Assembly: GCF_029840925.1 (NCBI RefSeq)
Contig: NZ_JAOCDM010000009.1
Span: 25,504 to 89,503 of the forward strand
Direction: 5' to 3'
Length of the DNA: 64,000 bases
From: Pseudomonas sp. GD03858
GTDB lineage: Bacteria > Pseudomonadota > Gammaproteobacteria > Pseudomonadales > Pseudomonadaceae
A program made the translations under genes and the position numbers. Positions 50,095-58,210 of this stretch are shown here, piece by piece. Position 1 is the first letter of the stretch; every line of letters begins with the position of its first letter. The notes beneath the pieces are model-generated. The model saw nothing but the letters and a program-made list of their open reading frames with translations. It was not told the DNA's origin and ran no database searches.

Positions 50095-50565
50095 GTCATC
50101 GACTCCTGGCGCAAAAAGGGTATTCGCGTCACCTGGTGGTTCGCCTGGACGGTTCGCGAGTACGACGCCGAACCGACCGCAGAGGCCATCAGGGTGCACG
50201 TGCTTTATGACAGGTAGGCATTCGCCTGGAAGTGAAACCGGTGGGCCCTGGTGTCGATCCTTGACGCTTTCGTCGACGGTATTGTTGTTGCGGGCGATTT
50301 GCCGTGCTCCCGCGCATCGAGGCGTTGGATGGCCGGCAAAGGGCGTCTGGGCCGGCAGTGTGACTTGTTGGTCACATGCAGACTGACGATTCGATTCAAG
50401 CAGCGAGGCGCGCATCGCGCAAGTGCCGTTCGGGGAAAATGTGACTCGGGGTGCTCGGCGGTCGTGTGGCGGTTTCGCTTGGCCTGATCCGGCCCTTTCG
50501 CGGGCAGGCCCGCTCCCACAGGTTTCCTGAGTCTCCCGTGGGAGCGGGCTTGCCCGCGAAAGGGC
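50095..50565. other. 471-bp gap upstream of phaG, regulatory and REP, no gene seen
   Basis: The part near phaG must hold its promoter. An inverted repeat TGTGAC-TTGTTG-GTCACA lies at 50359-50376; its 8-base inner spacing differs from a Crp/Vfr site. Positions 50493-50564 are a REP pair next to the rsuA stop. Open frames here lack ribosome binding sites and protein-like composition. Confidence 0.5.
50493..50564. repeat. Inverted REP pair
   Basis: CCCTTTCGCGGGCAGGCCCG and CGGGCTTGCCCGCGAAAGGG face each other over about 72 bp, next to the stop of rsuA. Confidence 0.92.
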
Positions 50566-51258
50566 TCAGACCGTGGCGACTTCCTCGGCCGAAAGCGCCC
50601 GAAATGCACCCGGCGCCAACCCCGGATCCAGCTCGATGGTGCCCATGCGCTCGCGATGCAAGCCCACCACCTTGTTCTGGAAATGGCCGAACATCCGCTT
50701 CACCTGGTGATAGCGTCCTTCGACGATTGCCAGGCGTGCCTCGCGGGGGCCGAGGATATCGAGCTGGGCGGGCAGGGTGGTGAGGTCTTCGAAGGCGAAG
50801 TACAAGCCTTCACGGAACTTGTCGACATAATGCGCGCCGATCTCGTCCTCGGTCTGCACGCGGTAGATCTTCGGCAGTTTGGTGCGGGGCTGGGTCAGGC
50901 GTCGCGACCACTGGCCGTCATTGGTCAGGATCATCAGGCCGGTGGTGTTGTAGTCCAGGCGCCCGGCGATATGCAGGCCGTCGCGTAGTCCCTCAGGCAG
51001 CAGGTCGAGCACCGTGCGGTGCTGTGGGTCGCGGGTGGCGCTGACGCAGCCGGTAGGTTTGTGCAGCATCAGGTAGCGTGCAGTGCGGCCGGCCTGCACG
51101 ACCTGTTCGTCCACCTCGACCCGGCTGAACTCACGCACATCCAGCAGCGGATCATCCGTCGCCAGGCCATCCACGCGCACGCGCCCGCTGGCGAGCAGCA
51201 GACGTACTTGCTGGCGGTTGTAGCAGGGCAGGTTGCCGAGGAATCGGTCTAGGCGCAT
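50566..51258 (-). CDS. rsuA: 16S rRNA pseudouridine synthase (RsuA family)
   Basis: 230 residues. The N-terminal S4-like RNA-binding domain (1-60; MRLDRFLGNLPCYNRQQVRL) is followed by a catalytic domain with the active-site Asp in HIAGRLDYNTTGLMILTNDG and the Lys/Tyr motif LPKIYRV. It isomerises a uridine in 16S rRNA (U516 in E. coli). The start was placed at the S4 domain methionine; the frame runs 70 codons upstream. It lies 32 bases after the CWC gene on the same strand and may be co-transcribed with it. Confidence 0.9.
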   Translation of the reverse strand: MRLDRFLGNLPCYNRQQVRLLLASGRVRVDGLATDDPLLDVREFSRVEVDEQVVQAGRTARYLMLHKPTGCVSATRDPQHRTVLDLLPEGLRDGLHIAGRLDYNTTGLMILTNDGQWSRRLTQPRTKLPKIYRVQTEDEIGAHYVDKFREGLYFAFEDLTTLPAQLDILGPREARLAIVEGRYHQVKRMFGHFQNKVVGLHRERMGTIELDPGLAPGAFRALSAEEVATV

Positions 51259-51290
51259 GGCAGGCAGGTCACGGGAAAACGGCGCGCAGT

Positions 51291-51512
51291 CTAGCGGATC
51301 ATCGCGCCTGACGCTGCCTTGAGCTGTGCATCCACCTGGGCGCAGCGTGGGCAAAGGCAGGCCTTGTCGCGCAGTTCGGCCGGCAGGGCTTCCAGGACTG
51401 CCGGGTCGATGCTCACGCTGAAGCACCAGCAGCCTTGCGTGGCGCTGCCTGGGTCGGCCAGGCCGCATTGGTTGAGGGCGCCACAGGCGGGGCAGCGTCG
51501 AGGGTCGGGCAT
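51291..51512 (-). CDS. Cysteine-rich CWC-family protein
   Basis: 73 residues with seven cysteines: RRCPACGALNQC near the N-terminus, CWCFSV (the CWC motif) in the middle and CLCPRCAQ toward the C-terminus. Pairs of CxxC suggest zinc binding. It is known as a domain of unknown function, often next to RNA pseudouridine synthase genes, as here. Cytoplasmic. Confidence 0.82.
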   Translation of the reverse strand: MPDPRRCPACGALNQCGLADPGSATQGCWCFSVSIDPAVLEALPAELRDKACLCPRCAQVDAQLKAASGAMIR

Positions 51513-51712
51513 GGTCGGTTCCGGGCGTCAGGGGCAGACGCAGTCATGGGCAACGGAGTATATCGGAGCGCGGCAGGACGACCTGTTTCAATTTGTTGCG
51601 GAAATGGCACCGAACCCTGCCTCGACGGTCTTATCCAGTGTCGACGAACGCATTGCCGTCGACGTCCGCCAGCGCCGCTGTGCCGGGCACCCTCGCGGTC
51701 CAGGAGGCCGCC

Positions 51713-52123
51713 ATGTACCCACGAATCCTGTTGCTCGTCCTGCTTGGACTTCTGACCAGCGGCTGCGCGCCGTACTACGGCAGCGGCGGCTACTACCGTA
51801 GTGACTACTACACCTCCGATCGCTATGTGTACCCCGGTTACTACCGCTACGACCGCTATTATGTGGCCCCGCAGCCGCGCTACTACTACCAGCCTGCGCC
51901 GCGCTACTACCGGCCGGCGCCAGGGCCGCAGTACCGGCCTTATCCACCACCCGGCGTGCAGCCGCGTTGGCAGGGCAATCCGCGCTACGACTATGGCAAT
52001 CGCCAGCGCTATGACTACGGGCGCGATCGCGAGCGCAACGATTACCGCAACGACAACCGAGGCGGTCGAGGAGATCGCTGGCATTCCAACGGGCGCGGCG
52101 GCGATCGCAACTGGCAGCGCTGA
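51713..52123 (+). CDS. Tyr/Arg/Gly-rich lipoprotein
   Basis: 136 residues. The lipoprotein signal MYPRILLLVLLGLLTSGC has lipid-carrying Cys18 and Ala at +2, consistent with outer-membrane sorting. The mature part is low-complexity: Tyr-rich (APYYGSGGYYRSDYYTSDRY, RYYYQPAPRYYRPAPGPQYR) then Arg/Asp/Asn/Gly-rich (YDYGRDRERNDYRNDNRGGR). About one residue in five is Tyr. No enzyme fold is expected. A surface or cell-wall binding or structural role is possible. ATG 51713 was chosen by the lipobox. Confidence 0.78.
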   Translation: MYPRILLLVLLGLLTSGCAPYYGSGGYYRSDYYTSDRYVYPGYYRYDRYYVAPQPRYYYQPAPRYYRPAPGPQYRPYPPPGVQPRWQGNPRYDYGNRQRYDYGRDRERNDYRNDNRGGRGDRWHSNGRGGDRNWQR

Positions 52124-52165
52124 CCTGGGGGGTTACCCGCGAAGACCAGGGTGGATTGACCCATG

Positions 52166-52250
52166 CCTTCGCGGGTGAACCCGCTCCCACAGGATCGCTG
52201 ATGTATCGGGCATTGCAGGCTCCCTGTGGGAGCGGGCTTGCCCGCGAAGC
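52166..52250. repeat. Inverted REP pair
   Basis: CCTTCGCGGGTGAACCCGCT and AGCGGGCTTGCCCGCGAAGC face each other in the gap between the lipoprotein stop and the hydratase stop. A third partial arm is at 52131-52142. Confidence 0.85.
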
Positions 52251-52286
52251 AGGCGCCGCGGCGTGTGGCACAGGTCACCCTCTGTT

Positions 52287-53393
52287 TCATCCCAGGTCGG
52301 CCAGTGGATGGCGCCCCTCCCAGACTTTGGCGAAATGCGCCTCGACCACCGCCGCCGGCACCTGTGCTACATCCGGCCAATGCCAGTGCGGCTGGTTGTC
52401 CTTGTCCAGCAACCTGGCCCGTACCCCTTCGCTGAACTCCGGGTGACGGCAGCAGTTGAGGCTCATGCTGTATTCCATCTGGAACACCTGGGCCAGCGAC
52501 AGATAGCGCGCACGCCGGATTTGCTCCCACACCAGGTGCGCGGTCAACGGACAGCCTTCGTGCAGGCGCTGGCCGGCCGCCGCCAGCAACGGATCGGCGT
52601 GCCGTGCCAGCCCGCTCAGGGCGCGCCAGGCGGCGACCGGATCGGCCACGTCGAGCACTTCGTCGATCACCGTCCGCCGCGCCAGCCACTGGCCCTCGGG
52701 CAGCTCGGCGCAGGCCCTGTGCTGCTCGGCCTTGAGCAGGCTGTTGAGCTGCAGGGCGGTCTGCTCCTGCCAGTTCAGCTGCAGCAACTCCTCGATCAGG
52801 GCGTCCTGTTGATGCTCGCCCAGGAAACGATCGGCCAGGCCAAGATCCAGGGCATCACGGGCATTGATCGGGGCGCCGGTCAGGCCCAGGAACAGCCCGA
52901 GCTTGCCGGGTAGGCGGGCGAGAAACCAGCTGGCGCCTACATCGGGGTACAGGCCGATGCTGATTTCGGGCATGGCCAGGCGGCTGCTGGGGGTGACGAT
53001 GCGCACGCAGGCGCCTTGCAGCAGCCCCATGCCTCCGCCCAGCACATGTCCGTGGCCCCAGCACAGGAGCGGCTTGGGGTAAGTGTGCAGGCGGTAGTCG
53101 AGGCGGTATTCGCTGGCGAAGAACTGCGCCGCCAGCGGCGGCACGCTGCCGGGGTGCTCGCGGCAGGCCTGGACCAGCGCCCGCACATCGCCGCCGGCAC
53201 AAAAGGCCTTCGCGCCGTTGCCGCGCAGTAACACGCAGACGATGTCGGGGTCGCTGGCCCAGCCGCGCAGGCGCTCGTCGAGCACCTCGATCATCGGCAG
53301 GGTCAGGGCATTGAGCGCCTTGGGCGCGTCCAGGGTGGCGATGCCGATACGGGCGCCATCGGCGCTGATGAGTTCCTCGCAGTGAATGGACAT
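52287..53393 (-). CDS. 3-hydroxyisobutyryl-CoA hydrolase-like enoyl-CoA hydratase family protein
   Basis: 368 residues of the crotonase superfamily. The oxyanion-hole strands are LLRGNGAKAFCAGGDVRALV and GGGMGLLQGACVRIVTPSSR. The MPEISIGLYPDVGASWFLAR block contains the Glu and Asp of HIBCH (3-hydroxyisobutyryl-CoA hydrolase, valine degradation). The length (over 350) favours HIBCH over ordinary enoyl-CoA hydratase (about 260). It probably acts on a branched-chain acyl-CoA. It is divergent from ung across 128 bp. Confidence 0.82.
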   Translation of the reverse strand: MSIHCEELISADGARIGIATLDAPKALNALTLPMIEVLDERLRGWASDPDIVCVLLRGNGAKAFCAGGDVRALVQACREHPGSVPPLAAQFFASEYRLDYRLHTYPKPLLCWGHGHVLGGGMGLLQGACVRIVTPSSRLAMPEISIGLYPDVGASWFLARLPGKLGLFLGLTGAPINARDALDLGLADRFLGEHQQDALIEELLQLNWQEQTALQLNSLLKAEQHRACAELPEGQWLARRTVIDEVLDVADPVAAWRALSGLARHADPLLAAAGQRLHEGCPLTAHLVWEQIRRARYLSLAQVFQMEYSMSLNCCRHPEFSEGVRARLLDKDNQPHWHWPDVAQVPAAVVEAHFAKVWEGRHPLADLG

Positions 53394-53521
53394 GGGCTAC
53401 CTCATGCAGGTCATCCCACCAGTATGGCTGCCTGGCACGAAGCTGCCGGTCGTCGGTCGGATCGATTGACAAGCCGTCGAGGCTTTCCTAGTGTCGCGCC
53501 ACTTTGCTATTGGATGCCCCC

Positions 53522-54214
53522 ATGACCGACGACGATCGCATCAAACTCGAACCGAGCTGGAAAGCCGCGCTGCGCGCCGAGTTCGACCAGCCCTACATGC
53601 ACCAGTTGCGCGAGTTCCTGCGTGCGGAATATGCCGCCGGCAAGGAGATCTACCCGCCCGGGCCGCTGATCTTCAACGCCTTGAATTCGACACCGCTGGA
53701 TCAGGTCAAGGTGGTCATCCTCGGCCAGGATCCGTACCACGGCCCCGGCCAGGCCCATGGCCTGTGCTTTTCGGTGCAGCCTGGCGTCCCCACGCCGCCG
53801 TCGCTGGTGAACATCTACAAGGAGCTGCAGCGCGACCTCAACCTGCCGATCCCCAACCACGGCTACCTGCAGAGCTGGGCCGAACAGGGCGTGCTGCTGC
53901 TCAATACCACCATGACCGTGCAACGGGCCAACGCCGCGTCTCACGCGAAAAAGGGCTGGGAGTTCTTCACCGACCGGATCATCCAGACCGTCAGCGAGCA
54001 GTGTCCGAACGTGGTGTTCCTGCTGTGGGGTGCCCATGCCCAAAGCAAGCAGAAGTTGATCGACGCCAGCAAGCACCTGGTGCTCAAGTCGGTGCATCCT
54101 TCGCCGCTTTCGGCCTATCGCGGGTTCTTCGGATGTGGGCACTTCAGTCGAGCCAATGGCTTTTTGGAGCAGCGGGGCATTACGCCTATCGACTGGCGCT
54201 TGCCATCGCTTTAA
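53522..54214 (+). CDS. ung: Uracil-DNA glycosylase (family 1)
   Basis: 230 residues. The catalytic water-activating Asp is in [20 protein letters not shown]. The DNA-intercalating loop is [31 protein letters not shown] provides the uracil-binding strand. It removes uracil from DNA to start base-excision repair. ATG 53522 follows the upstream MLLDAP segment and gives the conventional N-terminus. Confidence 0.96.
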   Translation: MTDDDRIKLEPSWKAALRAEFDQPYMHQLREFLRAEYAAGKEIYPPGPLIFNALNSTPLDQVKVVILGQDPYHGPGQAHGLCFSVQPGVPTPPSLVNIYKELQRDLNLPIPNHGYLQSWAEQGVLLLNTTMTVQRANAASHAKKGWEFFTDRIIQTVSEQCPNVVFLLWGAHAQSKQKLIDASKHLVLKSVHPSPLSAYRGFFGCGHFSRANGFLEQRGITPIDWRLPSL

Positions 54215-54315
54215 GTTGTCGTACCTAGCATTTTTACTAGTTTTCGCTAAATTGCCGCTGGCGTAGATTCAAGGTCAAGACGTGGTCTGCTTGAATCTAT
54301 TCAGGGGCACTCCTC

Positions 54316-55914
54316 ATGACTGTTTACAGTCCAATCCAAGGCGCCAAGCAAAAAACACTGGACTCTGACCCCATCTCGCCAATGTTGCAGGTCGTCAGTG
54401 CATTGCCATTGCTGGAAGATGAAGAAGGGATTCATACAATACCGAGAGCGGCTCAATCCAGAGCGTTGACGGTCAGCATTCCGAATGCATGGGATCATTA
54501 TGAGGACAACTACTTCCCCGGTGCGAAACTGACATTTCAGATCTGGATGAGTTTGGTCGTAGGGAATGGTATTCAGTCGCTCGTGGTGCCGGATACTGAA
54601 ATGGATATGCCAGCGGATCCGTCGCTATTGTTTCCGATCTCTTTTGACGTCCCCGAGCGTTTCTTGCGAACCGAAGGGGTGTTTCGCCTGTACTACAAGG
54701 TCTGGGTAACACAGGATGAAAATGTCTCTCAATCTTTGCCTGTTGATATATTCCTAGATAAAACTGCGCCGAATAACTACAGGCCGGGAGAGCGGGTTGA
54801 GCTAAAATACCCAACTGACTTCATCGATGATGAATACCTGGAGCGTTACAACGATGCACTGGTGATTCATATCCCGAAATGGGAGTCCTTCCGCCTTGAA
54901 GACGTTGTGGAAATATTTATCGAGCCCACTCAGGGGGCACTGGCTATACCCATCAAGGTCGAGGTAGTCACTGAGCCGTTCAGTGATCTGCTGGAAGTCA
55001 GTATTCCTGGCGACAGCATACGCGCCAGGGGCAATGGTCGGCAATTTCTCTTCTATCGACTTATCGATCGGGCTGGCAATCAGGGGGGGATGTCGTACTC
55101 CTTGCCGCTGCAGCTGCAGTTGGGTGTCCCCTTCGATCTGCCACTGCCTGAGGTGCCATTGGCGTTAGATGGTCTGATCGATCTGGCGGACGCGCTGAGT
55201 GGCGACGTCACAGTGGAGATCCGGGCCATTCCGGAGTTGCTTCCCGGTGATCAGCTACAAGCGTTCTGGAACGGCCGGCCACTTCCGGTATTCGTCGTGG
55301 AGAGCAATACCCGATGGCCTGCCAGCATCCGGGTCTCTCACGAGGAAATCTTCAAGGATGGGGCCTCCGACGCGGTGCCTTGCGTGGTGCACTACATCGC
55401 ACGACATGGTGGTCGCCCGATTCGTTCAGAAGAGATCACGTTCACGGTTGACCTGCGTGAGGCGCAGGGGGCCCTGCAACCAGTGGACTTCCCTGAAAAG
55501 AACCTGTGGGGCTGGATCAGCTGCCCGGCGCGTCCATGGGATGGGGTTCGGATTGCCGTGCCGGGGAATCGAGGGTTCTGGTTCCCCGGTGAACATGTGG
55601 CGGTTTCCTGGGCGGTGTACCGGGACCTGTTTGGAGAAGGGCGGGTGCTGGTGGAGAAACGCTACCTGCCTTCCATCGTGCTGGGCGACGGGAATCTGGA
55701 CGGATTCATCACGGCTTTGCCGAAGAGTGATTTTGAATCCTGGTTGGCGATACCGCTGGAAGCTGCGGCCAAGGAGGATGGAGGGGAGTTCAAGTGCAGT
55801 GTGATAGTTGATTATCGAATTGTCGGTAGAGACTGGATGAGTTCAAAGAAACGTGTCGTAAAGGTGGATCTACAACTTCCGGGTGGCGCTTTATGCAGAG
55901 GCGATGCCGTTTAA
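54316..55914 (+). CDS. Large Ig-like-fold protein of unknown function (first of pair)
   Basis: 532 residues, without signal peptide or membrane segment. It is predicted mostly beta, with repeated strands of the Ig/cadherin-like type: FYRLIDRAGNQGGMSYSLPL, then a long C-terminal domain with LWGWISCPARPWDGVRIAVP and GFWFPGEHVAVSWAVYRD. The RAGN element recurs in the next protein, so the two are modular relatives. The DNA is clearly AT-richer with different codon use from the flanking core genes, suggesting transfer. AGGGG lies about 8 bases before the ATG. It is followed 82 bp later by the 682-residue protein. No function assigned. Confidence 0.8.
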   Translation: MTVYSPIQGAKQKTLDSDPISPMLQVVSALPLLEDEEGIHTIPRAAQSRALTVSIPNAWDHYEDNYFPGAKLTFQIWMSLVVGNGIQSLVVPDTEMDMPADPSLLFPISFDVPERFLRTEGVFRLYYKVWVTQDENVSQSLPVDIFLDKTAPNNYRPGERVELKYPTDFIDDEYLERYNDALVIHIPKWESFRLEDVVEIFIEPTQGALAIPIKVEVVTEPFSDLLEVSIPGDSIRARGNGRQFLFYRLIDRAGNQGGMSYSLPLQLQLGVPFDLPLPEVPLALDGLIDLADALSGDVTVEIRAIPELLPGDQLQAFWNGRPLPVFVVESNTRWPASIRVSHEEIFKDGASDAVPCVVHYIARHGGRPIRSEEITFTVDLREAQGALQPVDFPEKNLWGWISCPARPWDGVRIAVPGNRGFWFPGEHVAVSWAVYRDLFGEGRVLVEKRYLPSIVLGDGNLDGFITALPKSDFESWLAIPLEAAAKEDGGEFKCSVIVDYRIVGRDWMSSKKRVVKVDLQLPGGALCRGDAV

Positions 55915-55996
55915 AGTAATACTTTGGTTGCGCGGAAGGTGTCGGGATAATCGTGGATTAGAGTGATTTCTCTATAGATTAGCTAATTGGAGATAC

Positions 55997-58045
55997 ATGA
56001 TGACTAGCTTAGAGCGCTTCAGCAAGAAGTCGGCGTACGAGAGCGATTTGAATAAAATCAAGGAGCAAGTTCGTAAATATAATGAAAGCTTGAGGTCAAA
56101 GGCTGTGGGCATAAGTAGTCAGGCCAGCGATCCAACGCTCGATGAATTCGGTCTGCCCAATGTACTTCCGCCTGCGGCGGATGGCAAAGAGAATCTCTTC
56201 CCGCTGTCGGCTCGTGCCGATGGTTTGTATCTGACCATTCCAATCTGGGAAGACACCGATGGTGTTGCTGGCTCTTTCGACATTGTCCGGCTCTGGGTGA
56301 ACGGTGCGCCGGTGAACAATGGGGTCAAGGAATACAATGGCGAAAGTTTCCCGTACACCAATATCTTCGACTATCCTACCCAGGAATCTGCTCTTCCTGG
56401 TGCTTTCGTCATACCCTACGAAAGCTTGCGGGTAGGTGGTGATGGTTTGAAAGTTATTCATTATACCGTGCTAAATACGGATACTGGTAATAATAACTCA
56501 TCCCCTCAACAGATCGTGACGCTTGACATTGTCGATCCGGCTGAGGGGGCAAACCCCGATGCGCTGAAATTCTCCGATGAATCCAAGAATGGCAATTTCG
56601 ATCTGATCTATCTGCAAGATAATGACGGTTTTGAAATTCTTCTTCCATCCTCGGTTGACTATTTCCCGGGAGATACTTATGCGGTGTATTTGGTGGGTGA
56701 GGCCAACCCTCTGATCACTGGAGATGTTCCCCCGGAAGGAGAATATGATTCGTATCCGGTGAAAATCGATCTGGCGACTATCCAGAGCCGTTTGCCCAAT
56801 GGGGCCAGAGGCAAGTTGGTCTATCGCCTTACGGACCGTGCGGGTAATCGTACCGACTCTTCAATTGAAGTCGATGTTGCAATTAGCTTGGTGCCAGCGC
56901 CGGATAATCTGCAGGCACCCCTGATGACTTCGCCCGTGGATATCGACGCGCGGACTCGTGGTGTGGAGGCTGTCGTCCCGCCGAATACCTCTTTGCGAAA
57001 TGGTGACACCATCACCATGACGTTGCACACGACCCCTACGCCAGTCTCTCGATCGTTCACTTGGCCACTCGACCGGACGTCGTTCTCCGGGGATGACTTC
57101 GGCGCCATTGGCACTCCACGCTACGATGTAATTCTGAGCTATCAAGTGGAACGGGAGGGGGCTCTGCCGGTGCCGTCTCCAGAGACCACCGTGGTCGTGG
57201 ACCTCAGCCTGCTGATTCCTGACCCGACTCTGCTGACTCCCGCTCAGGCTGTTGGCCGGCCTTCCGGGGAGGTCGGTTTCATCCGCCCTGGCGATACACA
57301 GGCCTTCATCGTCTTCACGCCATTCGCGGGCGCTGCCGCTGGTAACCTGGTTCGGTTCTTCTACGGAGAGCGCGAAAACACGTTCGACTACATTATTAGT
57401 GGTACGGAGCCAGGGCCTACTATTGAAGTCCGTATCCCGGATGAAATGCTGACGAGCGCAGGCAATGGTACGATCCCGATCGGTTACCAAGTTCGTGAAT
57501 CATCGACGCGGGGTAATTTCCAGCCAGCACCCGACGGTTCGGTCGAAGTTTCGCTTTTCGTGGTTGGAATTAGCACGCTTGCCAATTTCACGGGCCGTGT
57601 GGGCGGGTTGACCCAAGAGCCGGGGCAAGGCGCCGCATTAGGACGCTTGAACTGTGAGTTGCCTGAGCCGCTGCCCGGTGGTGTGAGCCTGCAGATCCGT
57701 GAGCCTGTCGGGATCCTGAAACTAGGTGATGACATCACCATCACCTTGACCTTGAGTCGTGGTGATTTTGGTATTGACCCTCTGACCACCAATACCGAGC
57801 AGATCAAGATCACGGTAGATGCCACACAAGAGCGAACCGGGGTTGTCACACCGGTTAAAACGTTGCTGCCTCGAGCATTCTTTGAAGATCCTGATAGGCC
57901 GGGAGTCTACATTACCCGGGGTTCCATCCTGGCACAGTGGAACATCAAGCGGGCCACGGGAAATCTGGAGGAGGATTCGCGTGAATCTGCCGTACGATTC
58001 GTATTGACAAGAAATGGTGGTCTCAACTGCTTGCCTGCTGTGTGA
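55997..58045 (+). CDS. Large Ig-like-fold protein of unknown function (second of pair)
   Basis: 682 residues, no signal peptide. The N-terminal 40 residues look like a charged helix (LERFSKKSAYESDLNKIKEQ). The rest is beta-rich, in several Ig-like modules of about 110 residues, for example KLVYRLTDRAGNRTDSSIEV, VIHYTVLNTDTGNNNSSPQQ and IPIGYQVRESSTRGNFQP. GGAG is best placed for a start at the second ATG (56000). The AT-rich codon use is shared with the preceding gene. A hairpin terminator follows (58053-58085), so these two genes form one unit separate from the autotransporter. Confidence 0.8.
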   Translation: MMTSLERFSKKSAYESDLNKIKEQVRKYNESLRSKAVGISSQASDPTLDEFGLPNVLPPAADGKENLFPLSARADGLYLTIPIWEDTDGVAGSFDIVRLWVNGAPVNNGVKEYNGESFPYTNIFDYPTQESALPGAFVIPYESLRVGGDGLKVIHYTVLNTDTGNNNSSPQQIVTLDIVDPAEGANPDALKFSDESKNGNFDLIYLQDNDGFEILLPSSVDYFPGDTYAVYLVGEANPLITGDVPPEGEYDSYPVKIDLATIQSRLPNGARGKLVYRLTDRAGNRTDSSIEVDVAISLVPAPDNLQAPLMTSPVDIDARTRGVEAVVPPNTSLRNGDTITMTLHTTPTPVSRSFTWPLDRTSFSGDDFGAIGTPRYDVILSYQVEREGALPVPSPETTVVVDLSLLIPDPTLLTPAQAVGRPSGEVGFIRPGDTQAFIVFTPFAGAAAGNLVRFFYGERENTFDYIISGTEPGPTIEVRIPDEMLTSAGNGTIPIGYQVRESSTRGNFQPAPDGSVEVSLFVVGISTLANFTGRVGGLTQEPGQGAALGRLNCELPEPLPGGVSLQIREPVGILKLGDDITITLTLSRGDFGIDPLTTNTEQIKITVDATQERTGVVTPVKTLLPRAFFEDPDRPGVYITRGSILAQWNIKRATGNLEEDSRESAVRFVLTRNGGLNCLPAV

Positions 58046-58052
58046 AGTGAGC

Positions 58053-58085
58053 GCCAGGGTGCTCGCCTTCGGCGGGCGCCCTGGC
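58053..58085. terminator. Strong hairpin after the Ig-like pair
   Basis: GCCAGGGTGCTCGCC-TTC-GGCGGGCGCCCTGGC: a 15-bp stem with two G-U pairs and a three-base loop, 8 bases after the stop, followed by TATTTCC. It probably ends the two-gene transcript. Confidence 0.8.
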
Positions 58086-58210
58086 TATTTCCTATATGAA
58101 GTGATGAATATTCCTACATATCTAATCAATTTTTATACTTATCGTGTGCGGCTTACGTGCTGTGGTCGGACGGCTGCAGGTCTTTATGTTAAGTAGGGAC
58201 GTTATTGCTT

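Noticed and set aside
50359..50376. TGTGAC-N6-GTCACA considered as a Crp/Vfr site upstream of phaG
   Set aside because: The spacing between TGTGA and TCACA is 8 bases, not 6, so it does not fit the consensus. Kept only as an unexplained dyad.
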